From Morinoia aosen (Eukaryota; Arthropoda; Malacostraca; Amphipoda; Talitridae), in the NCBI GenBank assembly GCA_030386875.1, contig CM059562.1, forward strand, positions 70,492,201 to 70,556,200: a stretch of 64,000 bases of DNA, read 5' to 3'. Both the position numbers and the translations under genes were made by a program. Numbering within the stretch: the first letter of the stretch is position 1; each line of letters opens with the position of its first letter. The notes under the pieces were generated by a model. That model did no database searches. It was not told where the DNA came from and was given only the letters and a program-made list of their open reading frames with translations. This document shows positions 50,691 through 62,253 of the stretch, piece after piece.

Positions 50691-51835
50691 CGTGTGTACA
50701 GCGTAAAGTGCTGTTTTATTTCGATGTTTCCTGATGTTCTTCGGATAAATCCTGAATTATCATCAAAGACGAGTTGTGTTATGCAAAAATTTGAATTTGC
50801 CTTCGGTTGTCAAAAGTTGTCAGTGTATACATATATAAGAGCCTTATCCATTAGGTTGCTACAGTGATGAAAGTAGAATGAAAATTTCAAATTTCTAAGT
50901 AGATGCAACTCAAAAGGTACCACTTCTGATTCTACGATAATTTTACGTGGTTACTTAAGTTTTTTTTTTTGAAAATTGCACGCCTATATGTAGTAGAGGT
51001 AACTGGTAAATGTAACTAAAAACTAATTCGTGATGCTGTCTTTGCGCACTTGGAATTTTAAATATTGAAAAATGTCAAAAATTTACGTAGTTAGTCAAAC
51101 TTTAGGTGTTTTATGTTCTTTTCTCAACGCTATGTCAGACGACATGGTTTTCAATACGACACTCCCTCGGATATATTTATACACATGCATGAGCATTGTT
51201 TTTGATAAAATAAACCTTTATTTCAAGGGAACGTGTGATATTTTCGATTCGATGTGCTTATTACCAGTTCGCAATGAAACTTACTTCTATTTACTCTGCT
51301 TTTGAGACCTCTCCTGATCTAAGCAAGTTCAGCCATTTAAGGTGAGCCTCGATGCCGATTTGATTTTAATAATTGATTTGCCATGCTCATTATTATGAGA
51401 AACGTGTGATCTGAAGAGGGTTATTGTGGTCGAGCAAGAGACGTGATTCGGGAGGAATCATACGCAGCTGTTGAATGTTATTTCATTGTAATCGCTTTCA
51501 TGTTTCAATACAATAGATGAAATAGTTACGATTGAAGTTGGTCGCACGTTTTGCACAATCAAAGCAACAGTACTCCTTCAACATCTGATAGCGTGAGTGA
51601 TGTCTCCTGTAACATCAGTTGGATATGATCACTAACCTCAAACTTTACTAACCCTACGGTAGGTAAATTTTTACCGTTTTTCGCGGTAACATTCACCGAC
51701 TGTGTTTGAATCTCACCTGTGATTTCCCTGCTTGCTGTAACGAGCGTTTCTGTAATTTGATCTCGGGCTTTCGGAATTTGCTTAATGTTAAATATATTTT
51801 TAGGAGTGAAGGTGCTTCATATTTAAACGTAGAGG

Positions 51836-51956
51836 ATGAGCCCGTGCCCTGCGGGGGGCGGTGTTGCAAGGCAGCGCAGGGCAGGCGCCGTGAGGGGCCC
51901 AGAGGGGGGCGCTCGGCATCCGTGTAGTGGCCGCGTGCCGCTTGGGGGGTGGGTGG
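51836..51956. other. GC-rich segment next to the minisatellites
   Basis: Strongly G-rich on the + strand (GGGGGGCGG, GAGGGGCCCAGAGGGGGG). No gene was recognised. Open frames on both strands run on into the repeats. Confidence 0.5.
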
Positions 51957-52080
51957 CGCCCGGCACACCGGCACACTGCTGGGGCACACCGGCACACTGC
52001 TGGGGCACACCGGCACACTGCTGGGGCACACCGACACACTGCTGGGGCGCACCGGCACACTGCTGGGCACACTGTTGGGG
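51957..52080. repeat. GC-rich minisatellite, 21-bp unit
   Basis: Five to six copies of ACACCGGCACACTGCTGGGG plus C, with the last copies shortened. Confidence 0.93.
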
Positions 52081-52129
52081 CACACTGCTCAAATACACTG
52101 CTTGAACACAACTCCCCGGACACCTTGCC

Positions 52130-52342
52130 CAGACACACTGCCAGGGCGCGCTGCCTGGACCCACAGTCCGGACATAACTGCCCAGACACACTGCCAGGGC
52201 GCACTGCCTGGACACACTGTCCGGACATAACTGCCCAGACACACTGCCAGGGCGCACTGCCTGGACACACTGTCCGGACATAACTGCCCAGACACACTGG
52301 CAGGGCACACTGCCTGGACCCACTGTCCCGACACACAGCTGG
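52130..52342. repeat. GC-rich minisatellite, 53-bp unit, four copies
   Basis: Units start at 52130, 52183, 52236 and 52289, each with CAGACACACTG followed by CCAGGGCGC and GTCCGGACATAACTG. Internal CACACTG words suggest it shares origin with the 21-bp array just upstream. Confidence 0.95.
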
Positions 52343-55187
52343 GGTTGCGAGTCGCTACGTGAGACGACCTCTGCTGTGTTGCTTGTGCCGGTCGCGACGT
52401 GTTTGCGACATTCTCAGTACTAGCGAAATATTTTGTGCCCAGCTGTGTTGGACTATATTTTTACGTTGCTGTAAATGTCTGGTACAGAAAAGTTGATGAA
52501 AACCTGCCCAAATGCCGAGCCTGCAGATACTCAGAGATTTATTGGGTTGTTTCAATGGTCCCGCTGTTAGCAGTGCCACGTGAAATATCTTATCATTGTG
52601 ATGGGGATCAAACAAATTTCGCTTCCTATTTGCCAAATTTAGCTTTAACAAAATATATGTTGTTGTATGTAGCTGTTAACCTCCATTACTTTGAGCACGC
52701 TCCTAATAATTACTAATGTACACCAGCCACACTCAGGCACACACACACACAATCAACAAATCTGCTTTTTGCTCAGTAGGATGGTCGAATACAATACATC
52801 CTGAAACGCATGAGGTTGTGCACCATGAGTACTGGTAAAATGTGACGTATGTGTCTAGCACTCTCAAGAAATAAGGGTAACGCGCAACATTGATGGGATA
52901 TTAGAAGGTGGAGGACTCAAGAAAGAACATTATTTTGAGAGTTTGAAGAAGTGAGGGATGAGTTATTTTTATTAAGTTGATCACTAATTCATTTTGAAGC
53001 AACATGAATATGATTTCAGTGGGTATATGGTATTTTTTTCATGATAATCTTGATATCCGAATTGAGTCCTATGGATTCCACTCATAGCATTGCATGGATT
53101 ACCATACAAGTGATTTTTTTACATTTTATTAGCGTTCTACTGCGAGAAAACATCATTAGGAATGCTCAGAATAAGGAGATCGGACACATTTTCGATTGGC
53201 AGATGAGTTCGTCTTTAAATACAGCAAAACGAAGCTGAAATTAAATCATAATCCCTCTCCAAATTCAGGTAGGATATGGATATTCCGCGATGTTTCGGCA
53301 GCTAAAATTTCAGAATTCCAGAAAACTAACTAATTATCAGAAGTGGCAGACAATTGGAATCATTCTTCTCATTTGAATTTCACTACCTAAGTTACAGTTC
53401 ATACAGTTTAAATTATAGTCCTCTGCAATTAAGGGAACAAGCACAGTAAATTCATAAACTTAGATGTATAAATAAAGCTTTTCTAGAGTCGACCTTGTAA
53501 TTCTGGCGATCCATAGGTTCGCAATAATTATTGCATTTCACTAACTTCGTACACATTCCCTCAGCCAAACAATAATGCACTCGCTGTAAAAGTTCACTCA
53601 AGGTTTTGTAAGTGCGCTCTACAAAGCGCATTGTATCAAAACTTCATTGTTGTGAGGGGCCGCACAATTGATAGAGTTTTTACAGCGCTCGGGCGACCCA
53701 CTTTTGCCTCACAGGTCTCATTGTCGCCCAATTCAATTTGTTTAGAGTGCCTTTGTGGAGGACAAGTTTTAGGGAGCAAATGAACCGGCAATGAAAAGTA
53801 AGCAAGACTGGAACCTGAAAATATTTCTGTTGCACAAAAAATGCGGCAAAAAACGTTCCCCAAACCAGGGAGAAACTGGAGACATCAAAACAATGTTTGC
53901 AGGTTGACAGATCAAACGATGAATTTAGGGCTAACTTCAAGTAAATGATTCTCGTAGGTTTCGGATTAGAACACTCCTTCGGTCGTACTCTATTGAAATG
54001 CCGGAATCAACCCAAAGGAATTATTTAAGTCGCTAAAACACAGGGCTTAGAGAACTCTGGAGGTGATTGTTATGAAGCGCCTTGCAATAAGCACGCGGAC
54101 TGTTTGTAGAGTATTACCTTTGATGAGAATTTTTTTTAGGGCCTGAATTGACGCTCGCTCGGAAGGCATCTTTTTCATTGAGGGAAACTCGTAAGAAACG
54201 CGTTTATCAAGATGATGTTATGAACACGATATGAGATTTTTCTCCCGTTCTTAGTTATTGTCGTTGGTGCGGAGTTGTTTATCTCATCCGATTGACCGGC
54301 CTGAAGAAGTGATTTTTTAACTGCGAGCGTTTTTTAAAAAAAACGACATAGGACTCAGCAGATTGGCAGAAGCAGAAGTAGCGATTAATTATGTCCACTT
54401 TTAATATTCCATGACCGCTGAAAATTCTAAAAGAACAGGATTTCTACAAATTTAATTCATTGAAATCAGTCTACTGAAACAGGACATGTTCGACGCATCT
54501 GCGTGCTCTCGAGCTTAGTGTTCACGTATATAAACTCCATATAACTTTTCGAGTACCTACAGTTAGGAGCGCGTTTCTTCCCGGAACTGAAGCATGCATT
54601 ATTAGCAATGAACACCTCCGATTTAGAGGTGGGAGAGAGTATAATATTCAAGCATGTCAAACGCTTCAAATTCCAAAGACTAACGCTAGTAATTAAATAT
54701 TTAAAGCAGATATCCAGTGACAGATGATTCTCTCATCAGACGGTAGTCCTGATTTCAATATTCTTCCTACTAATCGGGTGGCAAAAAATTGAAAAAAATC
54801 CTATTATTTCCTTCAGAATTTGCTGTATGGGCGGCAGTCATCGAGAAAAATCTCAAGCAGCATAATGCTCCTATAGGACAAATTTCGGGTCCTTCTGATG
54901 AATTAAAATTATTTATAAAATTCAGTTTAAATAATGCTAATCACATGTTTTAAGATATCAGACAGTTCATACCAACACTCGGAAATTTTAAATGTTGAAT
55001 ATTGCATGGTAATTTACTAATTTACCAAACCTATGCTTAAGATTATGCATAGTTACCGAAAAAACTGTTCAAATAAGCGTACGTGTAAAATTTTTGTTCC
55101 CTCCAATCCCACATCGGAGCGTGCACTCATTTAGTTGGACGGTGACGTGAGGCCATAGGTCAGTGAACAGCGGCTGACTAAACTGTA
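52343..55187. other. Noncoding stretch
   Basis: No gene recognised. A short CA run lies at 52737-52751. Confidence 0.5.
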
Positions 55188-55372
55188 TGTCCCACAAAAA
55201 CCAGTACCGAGTATTTATTTTCTCGTATCAGTAATACCATCGTAAGAATACCATAAGCATTTAATTTCTAGCAAAATTATCTTCACAATTAACTTATTGG
55301 AAAGGTATTACTGATTGTGATGGTATTAGTGATACGGGAAAATAAATACAAGGTTTGGGTTTTTGTGGGACA
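55188..55372. mobile_element. 185-bp MITE with TA target duplication
   Basis: The terminal inverted repeats are about 55 bp: TGTCCCACAAAAACC at the left and GGTTTTTGTGGGACA-like sequence at the right. The inner pair GTATTTATTTTC and GAAAATAAATAC and the pair AGTAATACCATC and GATGGTATTAGT also match. TA flanks both ends (55186-55187 and 55373-55374). Confidence 0.85.
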
Positions 55373-58300
55373 TACTGTATTTCGTCGAGGTGCAAAACTT
55401 TATCCAGCTTTTCTTCTCGCCCTATATAGCGAACTGGAGGGATACCATGGCAGGTGTAAACAGGTCATCACCTGTTCAAATTTGTTACCTGACTCCAGAG
55501 AAAAAAAGTTTGCACTGCATCTTGAAATTTTCTGAGCCACTCAAAAAACTTTCCGAAGTTTTCTATATTGTTAAAATATTAGCGTTTTTACTCCATCGTA
55601 AAAAAATAACCTATTCGTAAGAACTTTTGGACATCGCTTTGCTCAAAATGGGGTTTTGAAGTGTGATAATTAATGCAGAATAAAGAATGCTACAGCTAAA
55701 CAAAGACTGCACGTGAAAAAGAAAGTGGTAATTTTACTTTCGAAGTTTAAGGAGTAAAAGTATAGCTGAGCGCTACGCGATAATTTGTGGCAATGTTGCA
55801 ACTGTTGATTGATTTTGGTTAACACATTGAGGTGATTTTCCATTCATGATATTAGTCCATGTATGAAAATAGCAGTTTATGGACTCGCAAGAGGCGTGAA
55901 TTTTATAAAAATGCTCTTGAATCACCGTGAATGTTAGGTAAAAATAGATTGTTTTTTGCTAGTCGTTATAAATAGAAGCGTGTTGGTTCAAGTGTTTCCT
56001 CCAGTAGCGCCTCTCTCTCCAAGTCACAACTGCAGTCAATGAGGGCGCCGTTTGAAGCTGCTGTTTGTTTTATCACATTTTACCTAGATAGTAGAATTTC
56101 AAGCTAAAGATTAAAAACACAAATTTATCCCTTGAAATTTGATTCAATATGATATTTAATATCCATTACACGGAATGTTACACATTTTGAGTAAATTCTT
56201 ATTATGAGAAAACACTTTTGCCCAAACAAACTGTCAATTACTAATTTTCGCACATTAATTCGCAAATATTTGATCTCAAGCATAAGAGTGAAGCCGGTAA
56301 GTGTGGCACAAGGGCAGTGTGTTATAAACAGCAGCTGTAAATGAGCCTTGTTGAATGTGTTTTTATTTATTGTCGCAAGCGACGACCGAGCTGTGCAATG
56401 TATGATAATATCAGTGAGAAGTATTGCGATATGAATTCTGACAACACGGTGCAGCGGCTACGTACATGTGCTCAAGTCAGTACCTCAATGCAGACTCGAC
56501 CCCAAGTTACCCTATGAAATTATACACATCTCAAGCACTGTCCTCGACAGGACAACGTTCAATGCTCCTTCTTCAGTGAAGTACAAATTTTTTAAATACT
56601 TTCCTTCAACATTGCCGTTTGAATCATTCGATTAATCTAATTGAAAACGGTATCCGAAGCTGAACTTTTGAAAAATGGTTTCAATGTCAACATAATTTTT
56701 TAGTTTTTTTGTCTCGTCACTTCGATTGTGAAATGATCAGTACGGGCTTTGGCGTATCAAGACGCTGCTCAATCATGAAGCATAAATTTCAAGGATGTTG
56801 ATTTGATTTTCCTGTCAGGGAAGAATATTGGTTTTGTCAGTAGCCTGTACGCTGTTCAGTCGTTCACTGGAGGAAACTGCAATCATCAGGACGTAAAAAA
56901 CTTGAATGGTATTGATCTACAGTTCCTCATTTGTACGATACAATATTTTTAATTTTACGACATGAAGTTACCACATATATGTTCTGATCTGACTAAAGTG
57001 CTGCAAATCCCTTCTTCTGGAAAAAATTCCTCGATGTCGTGACGCCTCGTCTTATCAACTATGATACTTCCAATATTAAAACGGCGAACGAAAAAAACTC
57101 ACCCACGTTAGGCTATCCAACAAATATCACCAGTCAATCAAAGATCCACGATTCAACATGACGAGTCGACATATACGAACGCGTGTTCTGAGCAAAATTC
57201 CCATCGAGGGTCCAAACATTTTTATAGACCCATACACATGTTCGACCCTCTTAAATCTTCAACTAAATTCCAGCAAATAACTCGCCAAATATTAGCATTG
57301 CATCGATACCAAACTTCTGTGTTGAATTTCTATTTTAGCAATATTTGACTTACAATCTTTGAGGGCATTTCTTGAAGAACGCCAATGTTTACCGAACTTT
57401 TTCCAGTCCTGAAATAAAATTTTTATTTTATCGTGTTTTTCACTTTTTCTGTTTTTTAAAGTTTTGAGATGAAATTTGATCCGCTTCTGCCAACTAATCC
57501 TACAGTGCTCTGATTTTTGTTAGATTTTTCTTAGATTCAAAATTCAAATGCTCGACTTTCGACGAACCAAACATAAGCTTAATATGTTTGGTAGTAACTG
57601 TATCAGAAAATATCGTTCATGGGGTCAATTAGAGGATAAAATTTGAATATTCATTTTTTACGAGTTTATTTCTTAGCGTCAGTATGACCGTCGTACGTGC
57701 ATGCGTTCTGTATGTTACTGAGAATTCTGAAACTCGTACTGGAGCTCAGTACTGGTCATCAACATTTTGAACACATCTTAATATAAAAAGTAACCCAGCG
57801 TTGCTTCAATAATTATTAGTTATTTTTTTATGAAGCATTTATTTCTAAAGTATTTGGGGATGAATATAACATCGGCATTTTTTACCTCCAGACTATACTG
57901 AATGCTAGAGTTTAAGTTGAAAGCCAAACTGAATGAAAATCATCGTACAAATAACATCCAAAATTGAGGTAACCGCGGCGGCGAGGGAACAGGGAGACCT
58001 CTTCAGGAACGTAGCCATTGCTCTCAGGTGCTGCTACACCTCAGGTAAAGGGGAAATGTCATGGCACGTTGTGATTTATTTGTAAAAAACTAGGAAAAAA
58101 TATTATAAGGGTAACTCAATAAGACGTTAGTGGATAAATTCCATGACGCAAAATTTATTCAGCAAACCGGATTTTTTCTTAGACCATGTAAAATTTTATT
58201 TGTCATTTATTCTGTAGCCTCAAAATAAGCCTTTGTGGTCGTTGAGTTTGTATTAAGCCCAAAACTTTCAGTTAACACTTACAGTAATGAAATTTTATTT

Positions 58301-58434
58301 TTGAAAACGTTGACCTTTTTCCAATCGAACGTACATATGTTTCCCTAGTCCTACACACATCTACATGTATAGTCTTCCCACCCGCTTTATCGTATCCCAG
58401 CCATCATGTTCTTTTGATGCGAATTCCACCCTAG
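55373..58434. other. Noncoding stretch
   Basis: AT-rich; no gene or repeat recognised. Confidence 0.5.
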
Positions 58435-58674
58435 CGTGCATATCTGCCCTCTGCCATCTGGTGATCTCTGGCCGTGTACTCTTAGCAGTGAAGTCACGCA
58501 TGTAATCCTCACTGCAGGCACCGACCAAATCCCCGCAGGCTACGCGCAATACCGGCACACGGCGCGCGTAATCCCGCATGAGCAACGCAAACCTGTGGAT
58601 CAGTTACCGCAAAAAGAGCTTACGCCTCTTCAAGAGAGAGAGCGGAGCGTGTTGCCCGCCTATCAAAACAAAAG
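58435..58674 (+). other. Possible exon of unknown gene
   Basis: An open frame (MHICPLPSGDLWP... to ...LPAYQNKR) sits in a less AT-rich block. It runs to a strong donor AAAAG|GTAAGA at 58675. An acceptor-like CCACCCTAG precedes 58434. I do not recognise the product. The minus strand is also open across much of it (58361-58585), so this may be chance. Confidence 0.2.
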
Positions 58675-59159
58675 GTAAGAGTCATAAGCTTACCAAATGC
58701 GGTTAAGGGTATCCGTGATACGCGTGGGACGCACTCCTAACAAAAGACTAGCACGAAAGTGTAGTGGCTTCTGCGTGTGACCTTCGTGAGAGAAGGAGAG
58801 ATTACCGTGAGGGTTGGTCCTCGTTTTTAATACCTGCGGTAGATCTGGCCTTTCGGTGAGGGTGAAATCTAATAAGACTCGTAATGATCCCGCAAACTAT
58901 TTCGAGAGGCTGTAGGGAGTGATGATACGGGATTCCTCTCTCAAACCAGCTATGTTATGCGTACTTCACCAAATGGTAATTGAATTATCGAGATATCATG
59001 CTGTGGAATTTTTAGTCCTTCAGTCTGGTTGAAATTTTTCTTTTCTTTATACCGTTGAAAAAAGTAACTTATTTGAAAACACTGTAAGAAAAGCTGAAAT
59101 AGGTTTACTAAAATGAGAGTGATATAAAATTCTCTTTTGTTTTGCAGATTAGCATTTTA

Positions 59160-59890
59160 AATAGCCTTTGATAGACTCGATATATTCACTAATACTAACA
59201 ACAAACCTTACTAAAAAAAGTTTGCAAAGTTTTGACATCGACGGGCACAATAACTTCTCGAATCCCATTTTTTTGCTTGTGCTTAGAAGGTGCAGTACGG
59301 AATACTTTCTTTCGCAAAATACCAGAAAAAGAAGTTCATGGGACACAAATCAGGTGACGTAGCTGACCAAGGAGAATTTCACATGTGTGAAATTAGCCGT
59401 TGAGGAAATCGGGCCTTCAACCAGCCCTTGGTTTCAGGTGCAGTATGGGCTGTAGCTCCATCTTGCTAAAACAATTCATCAAGATACGCTTAATTAGGCA
59501 AAATTATCCAGATAGGTTTGCGAAGTCCCCGGGTCCGTCGATGTCAATACTTAGCAGAATGTTTTAGCAAATTTTGTTGCTCTTATTAATGAATCTATAA
59601 GTTTTGGTGGGGGCCATTTCGAAAGTTAAATAGAGAATAAAATGGATTATTTGGTTCTTTTCATTAAACTCTGTTTCATCCTTCCAGAAGTTTTATTGAA
59701 AAACTACAGTGTTGTTGTATTGGCTACTTTTTAATCTAGATAAAACTGCATGATTTCTATAAACAGAAACTTTCAGAAGCGAATCTGAGGGAATTTTCAT
59801 ATGATGACTATATTTTATGGACGGATGTCTTAAAATGGGCATTTCATTCTTAAGCAAAAATTATTACTAATCGAGTCAGAACACAAAAAA
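59160..59890 (-). pseudogene. Dead Tc1/mariner-superfamily transposase (DDE)
   Basis: On the minus strand, QDGATAHTAPETKGW (about 59430-59470) matches the second catalytic Asp block of mariner/IS630-type transposases. In the same frame, SPDLCPMNFFFW (about 59325-59365) matches the SPDLTPxDFFLW third-acid block. A TAG replaces the usual Gln before QDGA, and a TGA lies between the two blocks. The expected third acid is Asn. A frameshift follows, after which IREVIVPVDVKTLQTFF matches the family C-terminus. There are 41 residues between the Asp and the aligned Asn, which suggests a DD41D-type element. The N-terminal side beyond about 59700 is only weakly recognisable. It is a relic with no intact reading frame. 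Confidence 0.8.
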
Positions 59891-62104
59891 TTCGAAGTAT
59901 GCACTTAGGACGTGGAATTTTGTATTATTTTATTTTATTTCAACTCTCAAGCAAGTAAACACGAAAATACAACGCAAATTCTTTCCCTTAAGAAGTCTCG
60001 AGTACAGAAAAGCATCGTGAGAAGTGATCTCAAATAGGTCAATAAAATAATCGGTAGCCAATGGTGTTACAGCTCACCAGGGGAAATTAAAGCCTGGCCG
60101 TCACACGCACGCGCGGCGTAATGGTTGACCATCGATACTTCTGTACGATTTGCACTGAGCAAGGAATGCATGTTTTATCCATGTCTCCACACCAGGCTCG
60201 TCCCATGGGCCCCTTGGTATTGTGAGCGACTTTTTACGACAGTCCTGGCTGCTGTGGCGCGGTGCGACGAGGGCTGTGAGAACTGCCCGCCACATTGTGC
60301 TTCAGCATTCCTAGCAAACATCATGCGCTCTCAGTATATTAAATGATTATCGATGTGAGGCGTTCTTACAGGAGTCTATGAGTGTGGGTAAATAATATTG
60401 TGGAGGTCTGTGATATCAGAGTTCGCACTTAGACTTGAGGGAAATATTAAAATTTGTCTCATTTTACTTCAAGCATTTACGTATGTTGAAGCATACGATA
60501 GATGAAAATCGATTTGGAAAGAGGCGCTGGAAACTTCATTTTAAATTGCACTCTCATGAGTCATTTAATAATACGTTGAAATTGCTGAAGAAATTTTCAC
60601 GTTAACTTCACTCAGACTTCATTTACTCAAAACGAAACGGTATGAAAATTAAAAAAAAAATTGAGGTTGGCCTACGGCTGGTTAAGCAGGGCTCAGTATA
60701 CATGTTATTCACATCTACACAGTTCGAAATTCTCTTATTAAATCTCAAAAGTCAGTCTCACACAGAAGAGATACACATTTTCTATTAAAGATGTTCACTT
60801 TTGCTCATTAATGTTTTTAAAATATCATTCAAGTTGAGGGAGACCAAGGGGCTGGCAGCTCGTGACCCGGTATCTCTTCATGTGATACCAAATGTTGGGC
60901 AAAGCTCAGATTTTGAAATGAGTTCTTTTTCGGGCCGGTGAGGATCACTGATCTGTCCATATAAGAACTTCCAAAATTTGTTTACTAAAATTCTACTTGA
61001 TTAAATATCATATCATTTTCCATTATAAGATGCACTGAGATGATTCATTGAACACTTTCCAGCTAAATACACACTAGAATAATTCATTGAACATTTCCCA
61101 ATTTTGTCTACACTGAAATATTAAACTTGATATTTTTTAACAATGAATCCGCTTGAGATTTAATGGATGGTTTTTCAATCTATGATGCACTGAGACAGTT
61201 CGCTGAGAACATTATGGAAATGACTACACTGATATCAGTGTACTGAAATCGATCACGTGTTTAGTTGTGGCTTATGAATTTTAGAAGACACTTTCAGTTT
61301 GAAATAGTAGTTGCCTCTTTTCTATTGAAGCTAAACATTCTACTTTCTAATTGCTAATAAACCTAAATTTTAAATACTTTACAGAAAGAAACTATAAGTC
61401 TCCATATTAAAGCTGAAAAATTTATTAAGGAAGGAACATTACTAGCACCGACGTATTACGTATAAAAATGAACTTTCTCAAAATTGTCTGCATCGTTCTC
61501 ATTGACATCGTTCTCATTCATGGCATCTTTTGAACCGCAACAACTGGAATGAAATAGGTATGGGGCAATATATGAGAAATACGTAGATGCCACTGTTTAA
61601 ATTTTTCATTATTCTCACATTCAAAGAAAAAATATAAAGGATGAATGCCAAAAGTTGAATGAATAATTTTTGCTGCTTTAAGTTTAAATCAATTCTCTTT
61701 CTCATCACGCTGAGCAATTTGAGAAATTTGAATCCTCCACGAGTAGTTGAGTTTAGAACACACATAAAACGGGATGAAATATCGGGTAACTCGACGGAAA
61801 AAATCTATTCAGACATAGGCTCTTGAACGCTAATTTCTTCTCCAGAACATATTGTCGTTATTTGGACAACAATCAACTAATGGCCAGTCAATAAGAAATG
61901 TTTCTACGCCATCATATTTTGAAAAAATTCGCCCTACAAGCATCGCATGAAACCCAAACCGGAACACTGCTGCTGGTGCCCGGCCCTCACGTCGCGCCAG
62001 TGAGCTGGCACGCGGCCCTACAGAGCGAGCTTCTGCGCACCCTCAGTCGATTCAAAGGGCGGAACAAAAGTCATCCGATGTGGACGAGATAAGATACGGT
62101 CGCT
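59891..62104. other. Noncoding stretch
   Basis: No gene recognised. ACTGAGATGATTCATTGAAC-like words recur loosely at 61033-61110. A GC-richer open frame (62 codons, 61901-62090) is unrecognised. Confidence 0.45.
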
Positions 62105-62253
62105 GTGCAGTACCTCCTGCTTCATCACCTGTGCAGTACCTATCCTTCATCACCGATACTGCACCAATATATTATACACACGATGCTGTAACCAGTGGAG
62201 TACCTACTTCATCACCGATACGGTACCAATATTTCACACAGACGATGCAGCAG
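62105..62253. repeat. Degenerate tandem repeat, unit about 60-65 bp
   Basis: CAGTACCT/GAGTACCT followed by CTTCATCACC recurs at 62108, 62134 and 62198. The two longer copies share ACCGATAC and ACCAATAT and end with ACGATGC. Confidence 0.75.

Noticed and set aside
51800-52336. Cys/Pro/Val-rich frames on both strands
   Set aside because: They arise from the GC-rich 21- and 53-bp arrays and are open in several frames.
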